Below, in pieces: positions 28,101 to 36,053 of a DNA stretch of 64,000 nt. The notes under the pieces are model-generated. The model did not search any database and had not been told where the DNA came from. It saw only the letters and a program-made list of their open reading frames with translations. A program made the translations under genes and the position numbers. The stretch's first letter is position 1, and the number at the start of each line of letters is the position of its first letter. The DNA comes from Mycobacterium sp. 050128 (lineage in GTDB: Bacteria; Actinomycetota; Actinomycetes; Mycobacteriales; Mycobacteriaceae): NCBI RefSeq assembly GCF_036409155.1, contig NZ_JAZGLW010000005.1, forward strand, positions 124,001 to 188,000. Reading direction: 5' to 3'.

Positions 28101-29063
28101 ATGACCGAAGTAACTCCGGCCGGCCATGTCACGGCCGATCAGGTCGAAGCCGCGCGGCACGACACCAAGCTCGCCCAGGTGCTCTACCACGACTGGGAAG
28201 CCGAGACCTACGACGAGAAATGGTCGATCTCTTATGACCAGCGCTGCGTGGACTACGCCCGCGGGCGGTTCGACGCTGCGGTGCCCGAGGAGGTGCTGCG
28301 CGAACTACCGTACGACCGCGCCCTCGAATTGGGCTGTGGCACTGGGTTTTTCCTGCTCAACCTGATCCAGGCCGGCGTCGCGCGGCGCGGGTCGGTGACC
28401 GATCTGTCGCCGGGCATGGTCAAGGTGGCCACCCGCAACGGCCAGTCGCTGGGTTTGGACATCGACGGCCGGGTCGCCGACGCCGAGGGCATCCCGTACG
28501 ACGACAACACCTTCGACCTGGTGGTCGGGCACGCCGTGCTGCACCACATTCCCGATGTCGAGCTGTCGCTGCGTGAGGTGATCCGGGTGCTCAAGCCCGG
28601 CGGCCGGTTCGTCTTCGCCGGGGAGCCGACCAACGTCGGCGAGGTCTACGCGCGTTCGCTGTCCACGCTGACCTGGCGAGTGGCCACCAACGTCACCAAG
28701 CTGCCCGGCCTGAGCGGCTGGCGGCGCCCCCAGGTCGAGCTCGACGAGTCCTCGCGGGTCGCGGCGCTGGAAGCCATCGTCGACCTGCACACCTTCACAC
28801 CCGAGGACCTCGAGCGGATGGCGACCAACGCCGGCGCGGTAGAAGTCGGGACCGCCAGCGAGGAGTTCACCGCCGCGATGTTCGGCTGGCCGGTACGCAC
28901 CTTTGAGGCATCGGTGCCGCCGGGACGCCTGGGCTGGACCTGGGCGAAATTCGCCTTCAACGGCTGGAAGACGCTGAGCTGGGTCGACGCCAACGTCTGG
29001 CGGCACCTGGCGCCGAAGGGCTGGTTCTACAACGTGATGGTCACCGGGGTCAAACCCTCCTGA
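28101..29063 (+). CDS. SAM-dependent methyltransferase (Rv3038c-like)
   Basis: A 320-aa class I methyltransferase. SAM motif I is ALELGCGTGFFLLNL, with DLSPGMV, then VADAEGIPYDDNTFDLVVGHAVLHHIPD and the LKPGGRFVFAGE strand. A C-terminal region of about 130 residues (DLHTFTPEDLERMATNAG onward) may determine the substrate. ATG 28101. It is the first backbone gene to the right of the accessory island and is coupled to the next methyltransferase. The substrate is not established; a lipid or quinone-like acceptor is possible. Confidence 0.92.
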   Translation: MTEVTPAGHVTADQVEAARHDTKLAQVLYHDWEAETYDEKWSISYDQRCVDYARGRFDAAVPEEVLRELPYDRALELGCGTGFFLLNLIQAGVARRGSVTDLSPGMVKVATRNGQSLGLDIDGRVADAEGIPYDDNTFDLVVGHAVLHHIPDVELSLREVIRVLKPGGRFVFAGEPTNVGEVYARSLSTLTWRVATNVTKLPGLSGWRRPQVELDESSRVAALEAIVDLHTFTPEDLERMATNAGAVEVGTASEEFTAAMFGWPVRTFEASVPPGRLGWTWAKFAFNGWKTLSWVDANVWRHLAPKGWFYNVMVTGVKPS

Positions 29064-30247
29064 GTGCGGGTCTGCGCTTCACCACCGACGACGTCGGTTA
29101 CCTGCGCTCGGATGCGGGTGTCGCGGCGCTGGCCGTGGTCGCCGAATTCGCGTTGACGGACGCCACCCGCATCGCCGACATCGCCGCGGCGCGGGCGCGG
29201 TACGGCGACCGGGCGCCGGTGCTGGTGGAGACGACGCTGCTGCGCCGCCGTGCAGCCGACAAGCTCGGCCAGCTGGGTGACGTGGCGAACTGGCTCTTCA
29301 CCGACGAAGCGTTGCAGCAAGCCACCGCGGCACCGGTCGCCCAGCACAGGGCCAGGCGATTGCGCGTGTCGGGCGCCGTCATCCACGATGCGACCTGTTC
29401 GATCGGCACCGAAGTGGCCGCGCTGCGCGACGCGGGCGCTCACGCGGTGGGCAGCGACATCGACCCGGTACGGCTGGCGATGGCCGCCCACAACGTCGGC
29501 GCCGGTCTGTGTCGTGCCGACGCGCTACACCCGGTGACCCGCGACGCGGTCGTCGTCATCGACCCGGCCCGCCGCAGCGGCGGGCAGCGCCGGTTCAACC
29601 CGGCCGACTACCAACCGGGCCTGGGCGAGTTGATCGACTGCTACCGGGGTCGCGAGCTCGTCGTAAAATGTGCTCCTGGAATCGATTTCGATCAACTGCA
29701 CCGTCTCGGTTTTAACGGCGAAATCGAGGTGACGTCGTATCGCGGCTCGGTGCGCGAAGCGTGCCTGTGGTCGGGCGGGCTGGCCGAGCCGGGGGTTCTC
29801 CGACGGGCCAGCGTCCTGGATCGCGACGAGCAGCTCACCGACGCCGAGTCCGACGACTGCGGAGTGCGGCCGGCCGGGCAGTGGATCGTCGACCCGGATG
29901 GCGCCGTGGTGCGGGCCGGGCTGGTACGCCACTACGGCGCGCGGCACGGGCTGTGGCAACTCGACCCCGATATCGCCTACCTGTCCGGTGACAGTCTGCC
30001 GCCGAATGTGCGCGGCTTCGAGGTGCTCGAGCAGTTGGAGTTCGACGAGCGCCGGCTGCGCCATGTCCTGTCGGCGCACGATTGCGGGGTGCTGGAGATC
30101 CTGGTTCGTGGCGTGCAGGTCGACCCCGACGCATTGCGGCGACGGCTGCGCCCGCGCGGCAGCCAATCCCTGTCGGTGCTCATCACCCGCCTGGGCCCCG
30201 GGGCCGCCGCCCGGGCGACGGCGTATGTCTGCCGCGCGTCGCGGTAG
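29060..30247 (+). CDS. Methyltransferase with THUMP-like C-terminal domain (Rv3037c-like)
   Basis: About 395 aa. SAM motif I is VIHDATCSIGTEVAALRDAG with an acidic GSDIDPVRLAMAAHN. The putative catalytic region has VVVIDPARRSGGQRRF. The C-terminal third (LEILVRGVQVDPDALRRRLR) is a THUMP-like domain. M. tuberculosis Rv3037c has been linked to MGLP methylation; others would predict RNA modification. The reading frame and family homology extend upstream of the first standard start (GTG 29135) to CTG 29060, which overlaps the previous stop as CTGA. The true start is uncertain. Confidence 0.85.
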   Translation: MSAGLRFTTDDVGYLRSDAGVAALAVVAEFALTDATRIADIAAARARYGDRAPVLVETTLLRRRAADKLGQLGDVANWLFTDEALQQATAAPVAQHRARRLRVSGAVIHDATCSIGTEVAALRDAGAHAVGSDIDPVRLAMAAHNVGAGLCRADALHPVTRDAVVVIDPARRSGGQRRFNPADYQPGLGELIDCYRGRELVVKCAPGIDFDQLHRLGFNGEIEVTSYRGSVREACLWSGGLAEPGVLRRASVLDRDEQLTDAESDDCGVRPAGQWIVDPDGAVVRAGLVRHYGARHGLWQLDPDIAYLSGDSLPPNVRGFEVLEQLEFDERRLRHVLSAHDCGVLEILVRGVQVDPDALRRRLRPRGSQSLSVLITRLGPGAAARATAYVCRASR

Positions 30248-30319
30248 CGCCCTGTACGCTGTCGGCGGTCACTTTCCGGGGGACCTCGCCATTTGAAGTC
30301 GACGAGGACAATTCGAGTT

Positions 30320-31003
30320 ATGCGCTATCTGATCGCGGCCGCGGTGCTGATCACCACAGTTCTGCTGGGCTGGCCGGCCGCCGCCGACCCGCCGTCGTGT
30401 GCCAGTGTGGGCGGTACCGTCGGGGACGGGCAGATGTGTCACATCCACTCGACCAGCCCGACGTACACGCTGAACATGACGTTTCCGGCCGACTACCCGG
30501 ACCCGCAGCCGCTGATCGACTACATCACGCAGAACCGGGATGGGTTCCTGTCCGTCGCGCAGACGTCCGGGCCGCGCGACCAGCCCTACCAACTCGAGAC
30601 GACCACCGAGCAACACTTCGCAGGTCAGCCGCCGCACAACACCCGCAGCGTGGTGCTCAAGTTCTTCCAGGACGTCGGCGGATCGCACACGTCCACCTGG
30701 TACAAGGCGTTCAACTACAACGTCGGGACCAAGCAGCCCATCACCTTCGACAACCTGTTCGCCCCCAACACGTCGGCGCTGGAAACCATCTTCCCGCTGG
30801 TCAAGGCCGACCTGGAACGGCAGAACGCGCTGGGTGCGGCCATCTTGCCGTCGTCGGGCCGCGACCCGTCTCACTACCAGAACTTCGCCATCACCGACGA
30901 CCAGCTGATCTTCTACTTCGCGCCGGGGGAGATGCTGCCCGCGTTCGCGGGCGCCTGCCAAGCCCAGGTGCCGCGCAGCGCGATCCCGCCGCTGGCCGTT
31001 TAG
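30320..31003 (+). CDS. Secreted DUF3298-type protein, TB22.2-like (Rv3036c)
   Basis: A 227-aa secreted protein, the same length as M. tuberculosis Rv3036c (TB22.2). The signal peptide is MRYLIAAAVLITTVLLGWPAAA. The mature domain has paired Cys (PSCASVGG, GQMCHIH, GACQA) and motifs shared with RsiV-type domains: VVLKFFQDVGGSHTS, WYKAFNYN, FAITDDQLIFYF. TTG 30293 in frame is an alternative start but adds nine residues not present in the family. Function is unknown. Confidence 0.92.
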   Translation: MRYLIAAAVLITTVLLGWPAAADPPSCASVGGTVGDGQMCHIHSTSPTYTLNMTFPADYPDPQPLIDYITQNRDGFLSVAQTSGPRDQPYQLETTTEQHFAGQPPHNTRSVVLKFFQDVGGSHTSTWYKAFNYNVGTKQPITFDNLFAPNTSALETIFPLVKADLERQNALGAAILPSSGRDPSHYQNFAITDDQLIFYFAPGEMLPAFAGACQAQVPRSAIPPLAV

Positions 31004-31026
31004 CGGGAACGGGTTCAGGCAGGGCT

Positions 31027-32349
31027 TCAGGCAGGGGCGAAGCCGTAAACCTGACCGTCGCTGGTGGCGGCTACCACCCGGCGGTCGGTGCCGATCGCGA
31101 TTCCGACCGGGTAGCCGGTGGCCGCGGGGAGCGGATAGCTGTTGACCGTGTGGCCGTTGCCCGGATCGAACACCAGCAGCGACATGCCGGGAGCATCGTC
31201 GTGCGGGGGGCCGCTCACTACCGCGTAGCCGACGCCGGACCCGGCCAGGCCCGCGGACGACAACGGGGTGACGTCGTCGCGGCGCCAAACCTGATCGCCG
31301 TGATCGCCGGCGTCCTTGAAGGCCACCAGCTTGGTGTCCGGTCCACCGCCGGAGACGATCAGGCCCTGCGGAGTGACCGCGGGCGGCGTCTGGGCCAGGA
31401 AGCCCAGCGGCGCCGACCACTTCGGTTTCCCGTCGGCAGCGGACAGGGCCCACAACCGTTGGTCGCGGCCATTGACGTAGACGGTTGAGCCGTTGGCCGA
31501 CAGCACCGGGCTGGCGATCACACCGGCGGCGACGGCGTCGGTGGTCCACTCCCGGGTCAGCAGGGGAGTCTGGCCGCGGTGGTACTTGAGCCCGACCAGC
31601 CCAGCCGCCGCAGCGCCCGGCTGCCAGACACCGAGCACCGCCATCCCGCTGGCCGCCGAGAAGGCGGGGGCGGCCGCGACCGGGCAGCCCTGCCGCGCCG
31701 GAGCACAGTCGGCGAGCCCGCGCGTCGCGTCCGTCGGGTCAATCCCGTCGACCAGGTCCAGCGGACTGCCGACCACCATGCCGCGGTGTGCGTCGAACAC
31801 CAGGACCTGCCCCAGGTGTGTGCTGACCAGCAGTTGGCCATCGGTGAGAAACCTTGGGGTGGTAGGCATTCCGATCACCGGCTGGCGCCACCGCGTCCAC
31901 TGCGTCACCGGGAAGGACAGGAAAGCTCCCGGTTGGCCGACATAGAGATTGTCGAAGCCGTCGAACAGGGGACCGCCGATACCGCCGCCCTGGAACAGCC
32001 GCACGCACCAGCGTTGCCGGCCGTTGTCGTTGTTCTCCCATTCCATCAGCGAACATCCCGCCGGCGTCTGCGCGTTCAGGGCGAGGTAGTTGCTCGAGCC
32101 CAGTGCGGGTCCGGCGCCCAGGCTGCCCTTGACCGATCGCGTCCATTGCAGGGACAGCTTGTCGGCGCCGCCGGTCGTCGTGTAGCTGCTGTTGGCCGCG
32201 TCGGCGTACTGCGCCGACCAGCCCGGTGCGGGCGCGGCTTCAACCCACGAGTCGGTATTGCCGCAACCGCCGAGCCCGATCGCGAGTACAGCTGCCAGCA
32301 CTACGGACGAGCAACGCCGAAGCCCACTGACGGGTTGTCGGACAAGCAC
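31027..32349 (-). CDS. Beta-propeller (PQQ-like) lipoprotein, Rv3035-like
   Basis: A 440-aa exported protein. The N-terminus VVLAAVLAIGLGGC is a signal peptide with a lipobox (LGGC). The remainder consists of PQQ-type propeller blades, e.g. GSTVYVNGRDQRLWALSAADGKPKW in two parts, and a C-terminal DGQVYGFAPA. Such proteins scaffold envelope complexes. The start is GTG 32349. It is convergent with the TB22.2-like gene and divergent from the acyltransferase, as in the M. tuberculosis order. Confidence 0.85.
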   Translation of the reverse strand: MLVRQPVSGLRRCSSVVLAAVLAIGLGGCGNTDSWVEAAPAPGWSAQYADAANSSYTTTGGADKLSLQWTRSVKGSLGAGPALGSSNYLALNAQTPAGCSLMEWENNDNGRQRWCVRLFQGGGIGGPLFDGFDNLYVGQPGAFLSFPVTQWTRWRQPVIGMPTTPRFLTDGQLLVSTHLGQVLVFDAHRGMVVGSPLDLVDGIDPTDATRGLADCAPARQGCPVAAAPAFSAASGMAVLGVWQPGAAAAGLVGLKYHRGQTPLLTREWTTDAVAAGVIASPVLSANGSTVYVNGRDQRLWALSAADGKPKWSAPLGFLAQTPPAVTPQGLIVSGGGPDTKLVAFKDAGDHGDQVWRRDDVTPLSSAGLAGSGVGYAVVSGPPHDDAPGMSLLVFDPGNGHTVNSYPLPAATGYPVGIAIGTDRRVVAATSDGQVYGFAPA

Positions 32350-32452
32350 CTCGATTTTTCAAATCCTTTCCGCACGCGGGTCGCTCGGTACAGGTGAGGG
32401 TAACCCGTGGCGGTTCGCACGCTGACGATTGACCGCGTTAGGCTTTCCGGCT

Positions 32453-33190
32453 GTGACGAGCATGTGGGGAGCCCCGGTACACCGTCGCTGGCGGGGCCAC
32501 CGGCTGCGAGACCCACGTCAGGCCAAGTTCTTGACGATGGCCTCGCTGAAGTGGGTGTTGCGCAACCGCGCCTACACGCCGTGGTACCTGGTGCGCTACT
32601 GGCGGCTGCTGAAATTCAAGCTGGCCAATCCGCACATCATCACCCGGGGCATGGTGTTCATCGGTAAGGGCGTCGAGATCCATGCGACACCCGAGTTGGC
32701 GCAGCTGGAGATCGGCCGCTGGGTGCACATCGGCGACAAGAACACGATCCGCGCGCACGAGGGCTCGCTGCGCTTCGGCGACAAGGTCGTGCTGGGCCGC
32801 GACAACGTGATCAACTGCTACCTCGACATCGAGCTCGGCGATTCGGTGCTGATGGCCGACTGGTGCTACGTCTGCGATTTCGACCACCGGATGGACGACA
32901 TCAACCTGCCGATCAAGGACCAGGGCATCATCAAGTCCCCGGTGCGGATCGGCCCGGACACCTGGGTCGGGGTCAAGGTGACGGTTCTGCGTGGCACCTC
33001 GATCGGGCGGGGCTGCGTGCTCGGTTCGCACGCGGTGGTGCGCGGCGTCGTTCCCGACTATTCGATCGCGGTCGGTGCGCCGGCCAAGGTGGTCAAGAAC
33101 CGGCAGCTGTCCTGGGAGAGTTCCGCCGCGCAGCGGGCCGAATTGGCCGCCGCTCTCGCCGATATCGAGCGCAAGAAGGCCGCACACTGA
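32453..33190 (+). CDS. Left-handed beta-helix acyltransferase (Rv3034c-like)
   Basis: A 245-aa acetyl/acyltransferase of the hexapeptide-repeat class. The repeats run from about residue 75 (GKGVEIHATPELAQLEIG) to 210, with a loop carrying CDFDHRMDDINLPI and the C-terminal SHAVVRGVVPDYSIAVGAPAKVV typical of maltose O-acetyltransferase relatives. GTG 32453 matches the remembered Rv3034c start. M. tuberculosis Rv3034c has been proposed to acylate methylglucose lipopolysaccharide, which suits its neighbours. Confidence 0.9.
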   Translation: MTSMWGAPVHRRWRGHRLRDPRQAKFLTMASLKWVLRNRAYTPWYLVRYWRLLKFKLANPHIITRGMVFIGKGVEIHATPELAQLEIGRWVHIGDKNTIRAHEGSLRFGDKVVLGRDNVINCYLDIELGDSVLMADWCYVCDFDHRMDDINLPIKDQGIIKSPVRIGPDTWVGVKVTVLRGTSIGRGCVLGSHAVVRGVVPDYSIAVGAPAKVVKNRQLSWESSAAQRAELAAALADIERKKAAH

Positions 33191-33237
33191 CCTCGCCGGG
33201 GCAATACGGTCCCGCGCCGACGCGTCCCGGCTGGGAC

Positions 33238-33546
33238 GTGGCGCTGTCCATCGTGCTGATGGTCGTCGCGGTCGTGGGCTGGGGGGCCGCCGCCGGCATG
33301 GAATTCATGTTCCTGGCCTTCACCGATTACTGCCCGCCCGAACACTGCAGCGCCGACCGGGCCGCCACCTCGGTCCTGCTGTCGGTCTCGGTGGCGGCCG
33401 CGCTCACCCTCGTCGGGTGTATCTGGACGGTCATCCGGCTGGTGCGCCGACGGTCGGGCTGGCCCTTTGCCGTCGCGACGCTGGCCATATCCGCGCTCGC
33501 CGAATTGCTGGGCGTGGTGGGGTACTTCGCCGCGGTCGGCTACTGA
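33238..33546 (+). CDS. Small membrane protein
   Basis: About 102 aa from GTG 33238, with three predicted membrane segments (VALSIVLMVVAVVGWGAAAG, ATSVLLSVSVAAALTLVGCIW, FAVATLAISALAELLGVVGY). A short loop has CPPEHC. The open frame continues upstream to CTG 33187, which overlaps the acyltransferase stop as CTGA, so the N-terminus may be 17 residues longer. No family is recognised. It is coupled to the acyltransferase, hence possibly linked to envelope glycolipid synthesis. Confidence 0.72.
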   Translation: MALSIVLMVVAVVGWGAAAGMEFMFLAFTDYCPPEHCSADRAATSVLLSVSVAAALTLVGCIWTVIRLVRRRSGWPFAVATLAISALAELLGVVGYFAAVGY

Positions 33547-33549
33547 CCC

Positions 33550-34104
33550 TTAAGGCGAGGACGGCTGGTCGTCGACGACGAAGTGATAGTCGACGGTACC
33601 GGCGTCGACGCCCGTGACGGACACGTTCACTCCGTAGTTCTGGCCGCCCGTGACGAGGCGGCACCGCAGCGTCGCGCCCTGCACGCCCTTGAGGTTGTCC
33701 GGGCAGGTCACCGAATCGGGCTTCGTCCCGACCTGCTGGGTGATGTTGTCGCTGATCGCTTTCTCGACCTGGTTTTTGTCGACGGTCTCCACCATGTCGA
33801 ACTTGACGTTGCTGCCCTCGACGCTGGTCACCGTGACGTTGACGCCATAGGTGACATCCTTGACCTTCATCGAGCAGTTCAGCTGTGCACCGACCTTCGC
33901 GGGCAGGTCACCCGGGCAGTCGACCGAATCCGGCTTGTTGCCCTGCGCATCGGTCAACTTCTGGGTGATCTGGCTCGCGACGTCCTTCTTGTCCACCGCG
34001 TGCGGCCCCGAGGAGCCGATCGAGCACGAACAGGCGCCGGCGCTGGCCATCAGCCCCGCGGCAGCACCTGAAATCAGCAACGTTCGAACGATCGAGTGGG
34101 CCAT
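33550..34104 (-). CDS. DUF4333-type secreted lipoprotein (Rv3033-like)
   Basis: A 184-aa exported protein. The signal segment ends near GLMASAGACSCS, giving a lipobox-like Cys. The mature part is a tandem duplication of a 70-residue DUF4333 domain: the motif KPDSVDCPGDLPAKVGAQLNC in two sections, and KPDSVTCPDNL with LRC in the second. Each has a Cys pair likely to form a disulphide. ATG 34104 follows GGGAGGCGAT. Function unknown. It marks the left edge of the photoprotection island. Confidence 0.88.
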   Translation of the reverse strand: MAHSIVRTLLISGAAAGLMASAGACSCSIGSSGPHAVDKKDVASQITQKLTDAQGNKPDSVDCPGDLPAKVGAQLNCSMKVKDVTYGVNVTVTSVEGSNVKFDMVETVDKNQVEKAISDNITQQVGTKPDSVTCPDNLKGVQGATLRCRLVTGGQNYGVNVSVTGVDAGTVDYHFVVDDQPSSP

Positions 34105-34241
34105 ATCGCCTCCCTGGCGCTTTGACTTGACGACTGTGAATCGGCTGATGATTACATGCCGAATAGGTATGGGAAGGTGATTTCGGCAAAAGATCGTTTC
34201 GGTGTGCCGTAGGGTGCGGGTGCCCGATGACAACGGGGTGG

Positions 34242-35573
34242 CTAGGAACCGATGCTCTGATAGCGGCGCAGCGCCTCGGCCCGTTCGACGCCATGGTCGA
34301 CGATCGGTTCCGGATACCCTTGTGGCCGTTCGCCTTTGCGTAAATGGGAGTCGTCTGCGGCGGCTAACTCAGGGATCCAGCGCTTAACGTAATCGCCTGC
34401 CGGATCGAACTTTTCACCCTGGGTGGTCGGGTTGAACACCCGGAAGTACGGCGCGGCGTCGGTACCGCACCCCGCGCACCACTGCCAGCCGTGCTGGTTG
34501 TTGGCCATATCGCCGTCGGTGAGTTGATCCAGGAACCATTCGGCGCCCCACTGCCACGGCAGATGCAGGTCCTTGACCAGAAACGATGCGACGATCATCC
34601 GCACCCGGTTGTGCATGAAGCCTGTCTCGCGAAGTTGCCGCATACCGGCATCGACGATCGGAAACCCGGTTTCACCGGCCTTCCACGCTTCGAGCCGACG
34701 CTTGGCCTCCGGGCCCGTATCGGTCTGGATGCCGTCGAAGTCGCTGTTCCAATTGCGCCAGGCGCTGGACGGCCAGAAGTGCAGTACGCCGGCGTAGAAG
34801 TCACGAAAGGCCAACTCCCGCAAGTATGCCTGCGCTCCTGCGGCACGCAGGTTCATCGCCGCGACCATGGTGCGGGGGTGAATGGTGCCGAACTTCAGAT
34901 GCGCCGACATCCGGCTGGTGCCCGGCAGGTCCGGCCGGTTCCGGTCCTCGGCGTAGCGCTGCAGTCCGTCGTCGGCGAACTGCTCCCATTGCGAAAGTGC
35001 CGCTTTCTCACCGGTTTCCAGACCCAGGTCGACGCCGGGGTCGGGGATCTTGCACTGCTTGACCACGTGGGCCGGGTCGAGCCAGCGGGCCGAATCGGCG
35101 CTCGACTGTGCGGGCTTGCGCCAGCCTTCCGCTCGCCACTTCCGCAGAAACGGGGTGAACACCTTGTAGGGTTCGCCGTCGTCCTTGGTGATGCGGCCGG
35201 GCGACACCAGATACGGTGATCCGGTCGCGACCAGGGGAACCGAACCCAGTGCCGCGCGGACCTTTTCGTCACGGCGTTTTCCGTACGGCGCGAAATCCTC
35301 CGAAATGTGCACCGCCGTCGCGTCAATCGTCTTGGCAATGCGGGGAATCTGCTCTTCGGCGCGTCCTCGGGTCACCAGTAGCCGGCCATCCAGGTCGTCG
35401 CGCAGTTGCCGCAGCGAGTCACCCAAAAACTGCAGCCGGCGCTGGCCAGACGATTTCTCCAGCTGCGGGTCGAGCACGAAGCAGGCGAGCACGTCCTCGG
35501 ATTCGGCCGCGGCGAGCAGCGCCGGATGATCGCCTAATCGCAGATCGCGGCGAAACCACAGAAGCGCAGGCAT
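34242..35573 (-). CDS. phrB: Deoxyribodipyrimidine photolyase (class I CPD photolyase)
   Basis: A 443-aa light-driven DNA repair enzyme that splits pyrimidine dimers. The antenna domain starts LLWFRRDLRLGDHPAL; the FAD domain has FMHNRVRMIVASFLVKDLHL and the hallmark NQHGWQWCAGCGTDAAPYF. The last Trp-rich region supports electron transfer. M. tuberculosis lacks a photolyase. It is the third gene of an MmpL-TspO-PhrB minus-strand unit (ATG 35573 abuts the TspO stop), so it should be controlled with them. It fits sunlight-exposed, pigmented bacteria. Confidence 0.95.
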   Translation of the reverse strand: MPALLWFRRDLRLGDHPALLAAAESEDVLACFVLDPQLEKSSGQRRLQFLGDSLRQLRDDLDGRLLVTRGRAEEQIPRIAKTIDATAVHISEDFAPYGKRRDEKVRAALGSVPLVATGSPYLVSPGRITKDDGEPYKVFTPFLRKWRAEGWRKPAQSSADSARWLDPAHVVKQCKIPDPGVDLGLETGEKAALSQWEQFADDGLQRYAEDRNRPDLPGTSRMSAHLKFGTIHPRTMVAAMNLRAAGAQAYLRELAFRDFYAGVLHFWPSSAWRNWNSDFDGIQTDTGPEAKRRLEAWKAGETGFPIVDAGMRQLRETGFMHNRVRMIVASFLVKDLHLPWQWGAEWFLDQLTDGDMANNQHGWQWCAGCGTDAAPYFRVFNPTTQGEKFDPAGDYVKRWIPELAAADDSHLRKGERPQGYPEPIVDHGVERAEALRRYQSIGS

Positions 35574-36053
35574 TTACCGGTTGAGTCGCCAGATGTGGGT
35601 GGACAGCACAGTGGCGAACGCACACCACAGCGGGTAGGGGGCCAGGGCCGCGCCGGCGCGGGGGTCGGCCGCGGCGGCCCGGCGGGCGAGGTCGGCGCTA
35701 CTGGCCGTCAGCGCGGCCGCACCGAGCACGGCCGCCCCAAGCTTGTGAAAGCGGAAGAAGAGCCAACTCCATCCGGCGTTGAGCACCAGGTTGACGGTGA
35801 GGGCGACAACGTAGCCGCGCGCTTTGTCGTGCTGACCCGCCGCGCGGAATTTGTCCACTGCCACCGCGGACGTCGTCGCGATGTCGGCGTAGAGGCCGGT
35901 CCAGACGATGGGGAAGGCGGCGCCGGGTGGCTGGTAGGCGGGTTTGCGCAACCGCGTGTACCACGCGGGCACGCGTCGCGGGCTGGCGATGCTTCCGGTG
36001 CCTGCGGCCACGGCCACCGCGAGCGTCGTCGCGGCGAGAGTCGAGAGCTTCAC
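35574..36053 (-). CDS. tspO: TspO/MBR family tryptophan-rich sensory protein
   Basis: A 159-aa membrane protein with five helices, as expected of TspO. Conserved elements are WYTRLRKPAYQPPGAAFPIVWTGLY split around the PxP-W region, LNAGWSWLFFRF and PYPLWCAFATVLSTHIWRLN. TspO binds porphyrins and can help degrade them in light. GTG 36053 overlaps the MmpL stop (GTGA) and the stop abuts phrB. Pairing with photolyase and carotenoids supports a role in light or oxygen stress. Confidence 0.93.
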   Translation of the reverse strand: MKLSTLAATTLAVAVAAGTGSIASPRRVPAWYTRLRKPAYQPPGAAFPIVWTGLYADIATTSAVAVDKFRAAGQHDKARGYVVALTVNLVLNAGWSWLFFRFHKLGAAVLGAAALTASSADLARRAAAADPRAGAALAPYPLWCAFATVLSTHIWRLNR

